A stretch of DNA of 64,000 bases from Bacteroidota bacterium. Its GTDB lineage: Bacteria > Bacteroidota > Bacteroidia > Bacteroidales > UBA7960. The stretch spans positions 19,592 to 83,591 of the forward strand of contig RECE01000245.1 in NCBI GenBank assembly GCA_007694165.1, given 5' to 3'. The notes under the pieces were generated by a model, which had not been told where the DNA came from, searched no databases, and saw only the letters and a program-made list of their open reading frames with translations. Positions 55,592 through 62,202 of this stretch are shown piece after piece (the first letter of the stretch is position 1; every line of letters starts with the position of its first letter). The position numbers and the translations under genes were made by a program.

Positions 55592-56443
55592 TTACAACCC
55601 ACCAATAATTACGCGTAAATCCTGGGCATTTATGCACATAACCGGAATTTTCTCAGTATTGTAAATTGTCCTTTCGTCAGGCGAACCAAACAAACTCCAG
55701 GTAATTTTGTCCGGATCGGTAGAGATCATGATCATATCAGCTTTTATTTCTTTTGCAAACTCAACTGTTTTTTCTGAGAAGTTCCCTTTTTTGGGGGAGT
55801 AATTTTCAGAATAGGGTATGTTATTCTTATCCATGATGTTTCTTACCTGCCTGAGATCAGCTCTCAGCCTGTTTTGAATAAACTCATCTGGGTATGAGTC
55901 CACATAGATATGGAATTTCGATTGGAACTGTTTGTGAAGAGCAATGGCCCATTTTACCTTTTGTTTAGAACCGGCCTCCATATCCAGGGGAAAAACAACA
56001 TCAGCAAACTTTGATTCTTTTGCCGGCTGCTGCGCAACAAAAACAGGCACAGGACAACTTTTTATCAATTTGATGGCAAAACTTCCCAGCAGAAACTGGA
56101 TGCCCTTTTTGCCATGAGTTCCGAAAACCAGGAAATTGGCATTGATCTCTTTGGAGACTTCGGCTATTGCTCTAAAAATACTTCCCTTTCTGGACATATA
56201 GTCAACATCAACACCATGTTCTTTTTTTATAGACTGGGCTGTTTTTTCAAGTTTTTGGCTTATTGACTCCAAAGGCTCATTGGCCTTTTTGAGGTTTTTT
56301 CGTGATGTTTTGTTGATAATGTGTAGGATACAAACTTTGTATTGCAGAATTTTTGCCATTTTTACTGCATTTTCAATGGCAATATCACCAATACTCGTGA
56401 AGTCGTAGGCTACAAGAATTACGTTTTTGTTGTCACTTTCCAT
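55592..56443 (-). CDS. Tandem universal stress protein
   Basis: Cytoplasmic protein of 283 residues made of two UspA domains. Domain 1 (about 8-145) starts NVILVAYDFTSIGDIAIENAVKMA and has FGTHGKKGIQFLLGSFAIKLI, close to the nucleotide-binding pattern G-2x-G-9x-G-S. Domain 2 (about 148-283) starts ADVVFPLDMEAGSKQKVKWAI and ends with ISTDPDKITWSLFGSPDERTIYN, where the glycine pattern is absent. As in the DUF2007 fusion at 17168, only the first half looks competent to bind nucleotide. Stress-related role inferred from the family. A terminator follows. Confidence 0.9.
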   Translation of the reverse strand: MESDNKNVILVAYDFTSIGDIAIENAVKMAKILQYKVCILHIINKTSRKNLKKANEPLESISQKLEKTAQSIKKEHGVDVDYMSRKGSIFRAIAEVSKEINANFLVFGTHGKKGIQFLLGSFAIKLIKSCPVPVFVAQQPAKESKFADVVFPLDMEAGSKQKVKWAIALHKQFQSKFHIYVDSYPDEFIQNRLRADLRQVRNIMDKNNIPYSENYSPKKGNFSEKTVEFAKEIKADMIMISTDPDKITWSLFGSPDERTIYNTEKIPVMCINAQDLRVIIGGL

Positions 56444-56649
56444 AGCTTGTAGTGTTTTAGGAGGATACGTTGAATCTGTTTTAAGGTTATGTATAAACTT
56501 TACTACATGTGCACTTTCAGGTACAAAAGCATCAGATTATGTCGCACCAGGGCAACATATAGTTTTGTATCCCTTTTCATAAAATAAATTAAATACTGAT
56601 AATATGCCTAATGGTAATCGTTTTCTGTTTTAAGGCTTAGTATGATCGA

Positions 56650-57285
56650 TTATTTGTAAGTTTTCGAAAGTGAACCCAACTGGTCATTGGCTGTGGCATC
56701 GAGCAAAAGCAATAACTCCCTTACCTGGGCAAGGTTATGTGCTTTTTTTTCGTTACGCAATTCTCTTGCAGATGGGGTAAAAAAGTCATGCTGAATTATA
56801 AAACTTTGCTGCTTAAGGTACCAATCCTTAAAAGTAATTTTCACGTTACTGTTCTCGCTCCATTCCCGGTGCAGCCTGAGAGCAGTTATAAAGAAATCGC
56901 CCCTGCCAATATAATCCAAATCTGCATCACATAATATCATTCCCATAATATCTTCCGGCTGCTGAGGAATCTGGGTTGACATGATCATATTGCAGATATG
57001 GTCTGTTTGTGCAGGGCTATAATTAAAATCCCCCAGTATTTGACGGGCATAATTACATGCCAACTCCTCGTTGTTCTCATAACGCCATATAAATCCAGTG
57101 TCATGAAACAAAGCCGCTGTTTGTAATAGTACGAACTCTTCCCCCCTGATATTTTCCATTTCAGCCAATCTGTCAACAGATTCGCAAACATCAAGTGTGT
57201 GTTGAAAATTGTGGTAATAGAGATTGGGCTTCAATTCCTTTTTTAGCTTTTGCAGCACCAATTCTTTAACTTCATCAAAATGCAT
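56650..57285 (-). CDS. HD-domain phosphohydrolase
   Basis: Cytoplasmic metal-dependent phosphohydrolase of 211 residues. The HD metal site can be traced: YYHNFQHTLDV supplies the first histidine, AALFHDTGF the HD pair, and LCDADLDYIGR the distal aspartate. The helical fold and lengths match small stand-alone HD proteins. Substrates in this group include nucleotides and cyclic di-nucleotides; nothing in the context settles it. The flanking genes on this strand are separated by gaps of over 200 bases, so it is probably monocistronic. Confidence 0.87.
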   Translation of the reverse strand: MHFDEVKELVLQKLKKELKPNLYYHNFQHTLDVCESVDRLAEMENIRGEEFVLLQTAALFHDTGFIWRYENNEELACNYARQILGDFNYSPAQTDHICNMIMSTQIPQQPEDIMGMILCDADLDYIGRGDFFITALRLHREWSENSNVKITFKDWYLKQQSFIIQHDFFTPSARELRNEKKAHNLAQVRELLLLLDATANDQLGSLSKTYK

Positions 57286-57679
57286 GTTACAAATGGAACT
57301 TGTTAAGTGTTGTCAAAGCACAAAGATAAACTACTTTTTAACGTGGCAAATACAATAGTGAAGGCATTTTGCAAAAAAAAAGCAATTGCAGTAAATATAA
57401 ATCTCGTTTCCCCAATTAGTCTTTAAGAATGGTTTTATTGTCTTAAAAATTGCATGATAATTTATGAACTTATTCTTTACAGGTTATTAACAATGCCTGG
57501 CAAATACCAGGGCAAAGTATTCAGATCAATCTCAAATAAGCCTTAAGTGAATAGGTAAATTTAATAATAAGTCCACTCTAAAGAGGCTATTGTCCATTAA
57601 CCGAAGCGAAACCCGGCACAGCCAATTACCGAAAACGAGTTTTCGGAGAAGACTTAATACTGAACCGTACAATAGTAAT
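57286..57679. other. Intergenic region, one small palindrome
   Basis: A/T-rich gap of 394 bases between the HD gene start and the end of the DUF6048 gene. It holds no convincing ORF. A perfect palindrome CCGAAAAC-GA-GTTTTCGG at 57629-57646 lies 34 bases past the DUF6048 stop and may act as that gene's terminator. Confidence 0.5.
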
Positions 57680-58381
57680 TTATAAGCCGAAACGATACAT
57701 GATAGAAAAATGAACCATAATGGGTGCTGTTCTGACTCCTCGTCCGTAGCCTCCGATATAGTAAGGGTTGAGTTCGGGTTCTTTGGTTTCTGTTAATCTA
57801 ATCCTTGTTTTGAGATACCAGCCAAGAAAAACGTTGCTAAAGACCTCAGTTTTCACTCCTCCGCTAAATTCTATCCAATGCAGGGAATAGTTCCCTTTTT
57901 CCAGTTGCCCGGTATAGTCTCCCCAGTAGGGATTGGTAATATCATAAAAAGGAGCTTCATGGCTCAACGCACTGAATCCATACCGCATCCCCACAAGCAC
58001 CAGGTCATTTTGAGCAGGATGAATCCGCTTTAGCAAATTATAATCAAATCCCAATCTTCCAAAAAAGCCAGATGCGCTGTACCGGAAATCTTCCCTGTCT
58101 CCATTAACGCGCATAAAACCACCGTCTGCAACAGCAAACCAATTGAAAGCCACTTCCGAATCTAAAGAAAACTCAAATTGTTGCACTTCGGGTTCAACAA
58201 TCTGGCGGGCCAGGGCAGATACATCAAAACCCAATCGTATAAAACGATCGGGTTTAAAGCTGGGAATAGTATCCCTGGCTACCTCAGCTTCTTCCCGGTT
58301 ATTCTGCTGGTTTGACGTTTGAGCTGAAACACTAAAGCCGGATACTATGAGTATCTTCAGTATCATCAATATCTTTGTCAT
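57680..58381 (-). CDS. DUF6048-type outer membrane protein
   Basis: Exported protein of 233 residues from the ATG at 58381; the listed upstream start adds residues inside the previous gene. Signal peptide ends FSVSAQ. The mature part begins with a polar segment, then strands such as FIRLGFDVSALARQIV, GFFGRLGFDYNLL, LVGMRYGFSALSHEAP and VHFSIMYRFGL, an eight- to ten-strand outer-membrane barrel by eye. It matches the conserved Bacteroidota family DUF6048. The start codon is one base after the stop of the DUF6452 lipoprotein gene, so the two are coupled and probably act together at the outer membrane. Function unknown. Confidence 0.82.
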   Translation of the reverse strand: MTKILMILKILIVSGFSVSAQTSNQQNNREEAEVARDTIPSFKPDRFIRLGFDVSALARQIVEPEVQQFEFSLDSEVAFNWFAVADGGFMRVNGDREDFRYSASGFFGRLGFDYNLLKRIHPAQNDLVLVGMRYGFSALSHEAPFYDITNPYWGDYTGQLEKGNYSLHWIEFSGGVKTEVFSNVFLGWYLKTRIRLTETKEPELNPYYIGGYGRGVRTAPIMVHFSIMYRFGL

Positions 58382-58382
58382 C

Positions 58383-58916
58383 TTAAGGAAGCCAGGGGAA
58401 AATCTTAATATGCTCATTTAAAGAATTGGTTATATTAGCGTCATCTATTGCAACAGAGTCAATCCAATTGCGGGAATGCCGCACATGAGAAAGCTCGTAA
58501 AAAGTTGTAAAACCACACTCCATCGAAATCAGGTTGGGTAAGCGGTTATAAATAAACCACAGGGTGTCATCTGCAAAAAACAGGATGGTGTCATTCGGAT
58601 TGGTAACTCTGAAAATAAAGGCACAACTATCAAGGGTTGAGTCAAGAGGTAGTTCAACCTGGCTGACATTGTCTCGGTTGTCATATATAACAGAATCTTT
58701 TCCGAGTCCGAAAATCGAAATTTTGCTGATACTTAAAGGAGCAGGGGTGTCTTTGACAGTATCTACAGCATAAAATCCAATTCTTACAGGAACCGTTGCC
58801 ACATCTTCGCAAACAACTTCATTGAGGCATGAAGCCAGCGCCATACTAAATAGTATGCATAATGCGAAGAGCCGGTATTTATATCCTGGCTTGGTAGTAG
58901 TTACATTCAGGGGCAT
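58383..58916 (-). CDS. DUF6452-type lipoprotein
   Basis: Predicted lipoprotein of 177 residues with lipobox MALASC about residue 30 and a second cysteine soon after (NEVVCEDVATVPVRIGFY). The beta-sandwich-like mature part includes ISKISIFGLGKDSVIYDN, LDSCAFIFRVTNPNDTILFF and MECGFTTFYELSHVRHS. This is the conserved Bacteroidota family DUF6452, whose gene is typically next to DUF6048 (recalled from memory), exactly as here. Four cysteines in the mature protein may form disulfides. Role unknown; envelope location is the only safe statement. Confidence 0.82.
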   Translation of the reverse strand: MPLNVTTTKPGYKYRLFALCILFSMALASCLNEVVCEDVATVPVRIGFYAVDTVKDTPAPLSISKISIFGLGKDSVIYDNRDNVSQVELPLDSTLDSCAFIFRVTNPNDTILFFADDTLWFIYNRLPNLISMECGFTTFYELSHVRHSRNWIDSVAIDDANITNSLNEHIKIFPWLP

Positions 58917-59052
58917 GGATTTGCAATTCGTTTTCGTAAAATTTAATATAGCAGGTATGCTGACTTGTAAAGTAAACGATGATTTTTATAAGGAAGTACA
59001 AAAGTAAGAAAAAAGATAGGTGGAAGCCAGGTCTGCAGTACTTTATCTTCGG

Positions 59053-60372
59053 TCAATTTTCAGGGAGAATATAAGCTTTGGCACCCAGGCTGTTGAGACT
59101 GTCTATGGGGCGGCAGTCGGGCGAAAGAATCTTCTGGTTGGCATTGAAGGCAATAGAACCACACCCTCCACCGCAAATCAGTTGCAGATTGCAATCGCGG
59201 CATTCTTCAATGTGCTGTACATCCCGTTGTTGCCATATTTTAATCTTCTCGTCATCCAGGGTGATTTCAGGATAAAATGTCCCGAGTTTCTCTCCGGGTT
59301 TTCCTACAGTAGCAGTGCACGAATAAATGCTCCCGGTAAAATCCATGGCCCATTCACTTTTGCAGGCAGGACAGGCATCAAACAACGCCCCGGGAAGTTT
59401 GCCATTCTCCTGCAAAAATTTCATCACTGAAAATGCAGGCTTATGGAATTGAGTGATTTGAGGATGTGTTTTGATGAGCCGCAACAACTCCTCATAAAGA
59501 GAAATCCGGTTGAAAAGAAGGGATTGCCCGTTCTGGCAATAGTGAAGTTCGTAATTGCGGCCAATCTGGGTCTTAAACAAGGGGTGGTCCGTCCAACCCC
59601 TGGCAATGGCAAAATCTGCCAGTGCCGGAAGGTCGGTAATGTTTTCCTTATCCACCACCATACGCAGATTCACTGATAGGTTTTTATCAAGACATGCATC
59701 AATATTTTCGACGATGGCTGCAAAGGTGGGGGCATTGTTTTTCAGCCTTCTGCGTTTGTTATGTACATCAGCCGTGCCGTCAAGGGTAATCTGTATTTCA
59801 CGTACAAATTCAGGTTCGAGCAAGGGAAGATACTCTTGCAGATTAAAACCATTGGTTACGATGGCAATATCAATCTTGTGTTCTCTGGCCTGCTCTATAA
59901 ACCACGCCATATTGTTTTTGTACTCAGGCGAAATCAGAAGAGGCTCTCCTCCAAACAGCGTGATGTACTTTTTTCGATGCGCGAACTTTTCTGAAATGAA
60001 ACGGAAAAATGCATCGGTGATTTCCCTGGAGAAACGTTGCTGGATTTGAGGGTATTCGCTTTGGTAACAATAGGAGCAGGTAAAGTTGCATTTATAGGTA
60101 GGAACAAAAAAAAGCTGAACTTCTTCATCTTCCCGCTCTTCAAGAAATTCGATGTATTTGAGGCGGTAATCCAGGTCTTCCTTTTCAGGAACCACTACGT
60201 ATCCCTTTTCTATAAATTCTGATGGGTAATCGTTATTGGGTGCAGAAGTCAGTATCTGATATTCCTGATGAGAAATGATATCCGCATTCCCGGACAGAAT
60301 GTTAACGAGAATGTATTCTTTCCCTTCCACAAGCGGGGAAATAATGTTGTGACGGGAGGGTTTAAGTGTCAT
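59053..60372 (-). CDS. Radical SAM/SPASM peptide maturase
   Basis: Fe-S enzyme of 439 residues predicted to modify a ribosomal peptide by radical chemistry. Residues 1-75 resemble the small winged-helix peptide-recognition region of such maturases (ILVNILSGNADIISHQEYQI, then FIEKGYVVVPEKED). The radical SAM core has CNFTCSYCY (C95, C99, C102) and LFGGEP for SAM binding. The C-terminal SPASM domain has CPAC, YSC and the diagnostic C-x2-C-x5-C-x3-C (CRDCNLQLICGGGC) plus a final Cys, enough for two auxiliary 4Fe-4S clusters. The listed ORF start is a TTG inside a hairpin; I use the ATG at 60372. A 34-codon Cys-rich ORF lies directly upstream. Sulfatase maturation is the alternative, but no sulfatase is nearby. 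Confidence 0.88.
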   Translation of the reverse strand: MTLKPSRHNIISPLVEGKEYILVNILSGNADIISHQEYQILTSAPNNDYPSEFIEKGYVVVPEKEDLDYRLKYIEFLEEREDEEVQLFFVPTYKCNFTCSYCYQSEYPQIQQRFSREITDAFFRFISEKFAHRKKYITLFGGEPLLISPEYKNNMAWFIEQAREHKIDIAIVTNGFNLQEYLPLLEPEFVREIQITLDGTADVHNKRRRLKNNAPTFAAIVENIDACLDKNLSVNLRMVVDKENITDLPALADFAIARGWTDHPLFKTQIGRNYELHYCQNGQSLLFNRISLYEELLRLIKTHPQITQFHKPAFSVMKFLQENGKLPGALFDACPACKSEWAMDFTGSIYSCTATVGKPGEKLGTFYPEITLDDEKIKIWQQRDVQHIEECRDCNLQLICGGGCGSIAFNANQKILSPDCRPIDSLNSLGAKAYILPEN

Positions 60373-60405
60373 GATAAAAATTCTGTCCGGGGATAAAAGG
60401 TTAGA

Positions 60406-60457
60406 TAAGGTCTGCTGAAAAACACTCAATTAATTGAGTGTTTTTCAGCAGGCCTTA
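60406..60457. repeat. Near-perfect 52-bp hairpin between peptide ORF and maturase gene
   Basis: The two 26-base arms (TAAGGTCTGCTGAAAAACAC ... to the centre CAATTAATTG and back) pair with a single G-T mismatch. It begins 2 bases after the stop codon of the 34-codon ORF and ends 33 bases before the maturase ATG. No T-run follows on the minus strand, so it looks more like a partial terminator, an mRNA-stabilising 3' end or a processing site than a full terminator. Confidence 0.88.
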
Positions 60458-60459
60458 GA

Positions 60460-60564
60460 TTAGTCGTGGCAACCTACTTGATTTTTAGAGATTTTCGCAC
60501 AGCATTGTGCCTGTTTTTTTTCTGATGTTTGCGTCTTTGTAGTTCTTTTTACAAGAGTTTTCAT
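60460..60564 (-). CDS. Candidate RiPP precursor peptide, 34 residues
   Basis: Too short for the ORF track. ATG at 60564 and TAA at 60460-60462 encode 34 residues: a basic N-terminal half (MKTLVKRTTKTQTSEKKQ) and a C-terminal half with three cysteines (AQCCAKISKNQVGCHD). The leader/core-like split, the lack of aromatic residues, and the position 87 bases upstream of a radical SAM/SPASM gene on the same strand suggest it is that enzyme's substrate. A stable hairpin directly after the stop would favour high precursor and low enzyme levels. No GG cleavage motif is seen. The start has an A-rich, SD-less context, normal for this phylum. It could still be a chance ORF. Confidence 0.62.
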   Translation of the reverse strand: MKTLVKRTTKTQTSEKKQAQCCAKISKNQVGCHD

Positions 60565-60639
60565 AATTTTTATGTTTCGGTATAATAAAATATTGGCTTA
60601 TTAGCGCTGCAAGATACGAAAAAACCCTGCAGAGCCTTG

Positions 60640-61284
60640 TTAATTATTCTTTGTTTTGAATCCTTTTATGGTAAAACTGCACACATGAATTTCACCTTTT
60701 TGATAGGGCTTTGATTCTTCTATAATTTCTACAGCGTCAAAGCCTGCTGTTTTCAGATTGTTAAAATATTCCTCCTTAGTTACAGCTCCTGCCCAGCATT
60801 GTGCAACTGCTTCGGGGTCATTTCTGAATTTGTCAGAAACCTTTTCAAGAGAAAAGATATCGCTTACTACAAAACAGCCACCGTACTTCAAAATCCTGAA
60901 AATTTCCTTCCAAACGGCCCCCTGATCCAGGCTGTGATTAAGGGTGCAGTTAGACAAGACCAGATCCAGGGTTTCGGTGTCAAGTTGTATGTTTTCCAAT
61001 TCGCTTTTGATAAAGGCTACGTTTGCCAGCTTTAGCTTTTGGGCATTCTCCCTGGCAGTATCCATCATGGCATCGGAAACATCAACGCCCCATGCAAACC
61101 CTTCAGGTCCTGCAATGGTAGCCATTTTCAATACATCAAAACCCTTTCCTGAACCCAAATCGGCGCATTGAAAACCCGGTTGTATATCAGCATAATTGAT
61201 TGCTCCTCCGCAAGATAAACAACATTCTTGTCCTGATAATTCATCGTATCTGCGTGAAATAGCCTGTGTAAATTGTTCTGACAT
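60640..61284 (-). CDS. ArsM-like SAM-dependent methyltransferase
   Basis: Methyltransferase of 214 residues from the ATG at 61284. Motif I is CADLGSGKGFDVL, with WGVDVSDAMM after it. LSNCTLNHS (C113) and AQCWAGAV (C163) are placed like the two arsenic-binding cysteines of ArsM (about 50 residues apart), but the ArsM cysteine just after motif I is absent, and the N-terminus instead carries CCLSCGG (C21, C22, C25). It may methylate arsenite or act on another thiol-bound or peptide substrate. No arsR or arsB is nearby. It precedes the Cys-rich peptide ORF by 75 bases on the same strand, so a shared locus is possible. Confidence 0.78.
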   Translation of the reverse strand: MSEQFTQAISRRYDELSGQECCLSCGGAINYADIQPGFQCADLGSGKGFDVLKMATIAGPEGFAWGVDVSDAMMDTARENAQKLKLANVAFIKSELENIQLDTETLDLVLSNCTLNHSLDQGAVWKEIFRILKYGGCFVVSDIFSLEKVSDKFRNDPEAVAQCWAGAVTKEEYFNNLKTAGFDAVEIIEESKPYQKGEIHVCSFTIKGFKTKNN

Positions 61285-61362
61285 TATATGCAAGTATTTA
61301 AGTATTTATATTCGATTACAAATGTAGCAAATAAATTTCCTTCTCCCAAGAAAGACTTGTAT

Positions 61363-61857
61363 TCAGGTTGAATTTATAATCATTCCGGATAAGGCATACC
61401 AGATGGACGCAGCAGCCAGGGTAAACTTCAGAGTGACTCCCAGTATCAAGCCAACAAAACTACCCAGGGCAGAGCGTGCAGCTTGTCTGTTTGTTTTGCC
61501 ATTGGCTTTTTCAGCCAGCCAGGCGCCTGCAAGAGGGCCAAAAAGGACGCCCAGAGGAGGGAAGAATAAAATACCTGCGACGAGCCCAATTGCAGCCCCA
61601 AAAGCACCGTGCCTGCTTCCTTTTCCCATACGCGTTCCCCAAATGGGCAAGAGATAATCCGCCACAGTGATAAGCACGGTTAGTATACCTAATGTATATA
61701 GTATGGTGCTGGAAATACTGGCAAAACCGGTAAAATGTATAAGCAGCAAACCTGCATAACTGAATGGCGGGCCGGGTAAAATGGGGATAAAAGCCCCCAA
61801 AACCCCCAGCAGCAGACAAAGCAGACCTGCGGACAGTAATAATATATCAATAGCCAT
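61363..61857 (-). CDS. DUF456 family membrane protein
   Basis: Inner-membrane protein of 164 residues with four to five hydrophobic helices. The family hallmarks are the LPGPPFSYAGLLLI motif after the first helix, a glycine-rich GAAIGLVAGILFFPPLGVLFGP hairpin split by prolines, and a C-terminal GSFVGLILGVTLKF helix resembling glycine-zipper proteins. Function unknown. Its start overlaps the end of the PspC-domain gene by 11 bases, so the two are translated from one message and may act together at the membrane. Confidence 0.87.
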   Translation of the reverse strand: MAIDILLLSAGLLCLLLGVLGAFIPILPGPPFSYAGLLLIHFTGFASISSTILYTLGILTVLITVADYLLPIWGTRMGKGSRHGAFGAAIGLVAGILFFPPLGVLFGPLAGAWLAEKANGKTNRQAARSALGSFVGLILGVTLKFTLAAASIWYALSGMIINST

Positions 61858-62035
61858 ATCTATCAGAAGGTATCACAATGGCCAGGATAAGGTATAACAA
61901 AAGCCCGGAGCCATAAAAGATAATGCTGATAAGAAACAGAATCCGGATAAGGGTGGGATCTATATGGAAGTATGCTCCCAGGGCTCCACATACACCAAAT
62001 ATCATTCTGTTCCGGTTTTTACTTAAACGCTTCAT
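61847..62035 (-). CDS. PspC-domain small membrane protein
   Basis: A 62-residue protein that is essentially a bare PspC domain: basic N-terminus MKRLSKNRNRMIFGVCGALG, the conserved FHIDPTLIRILF segment, then one hydrophobic helix (ISIIFYGSGLLLYLILAIVI) ending IPSD. PspC proteins take part in envelope-stress sensing in Proteobacteria; stand-alone copies like this are common in Bacteroidota, where the role is less clear. It overlaps the DUF456 gene. Confidence 0.9.
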   Translation of the reverse strand: MKRLSKNRNRMIFGVCGALGAYFHIDPTLIRILFLISIIFYGSGLLLYLILAIVIPSDRYGY

Positions 62036-62136
62036 GCTGGTTATATTTTCTTGTTCATGGTAATGGATTGTAGCAGTTTTCCAGTGTAAAGTTAAAGGGA
62101 TATTTTCAATTCTATCAGTTCAAAGCTTACTGTTAC

Positions 62137-62183
62137 AAAAAAAGAATGCTGCTAATGGGAAAATTATTCCCCAGGCAGCATTC
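62137..62183 (-). terminator. Rho-independent terminator after the T9SS surface protein
   Basis: A 9-bp stem GAATGCTGC / GCAGCATTC with an inner TGGG/CCCA extension. On the minus strand the hairpin is followed directly by TTTTTTTGT. It lies about 20 bases after the stop codon at 62203. Confidence 0.88.
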
Positions 62184-62202
62184 AGGTATTATGTGGGTTT
62201 AA

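Noticed and set aside
60373-60429. N-terminal extension of the radical SAM ORF starting at a TTG
   Set aside because: The TTG lies within the 52-bp hairpin and the added residues do not resemble the family; the ATG at 60372 is preferred.
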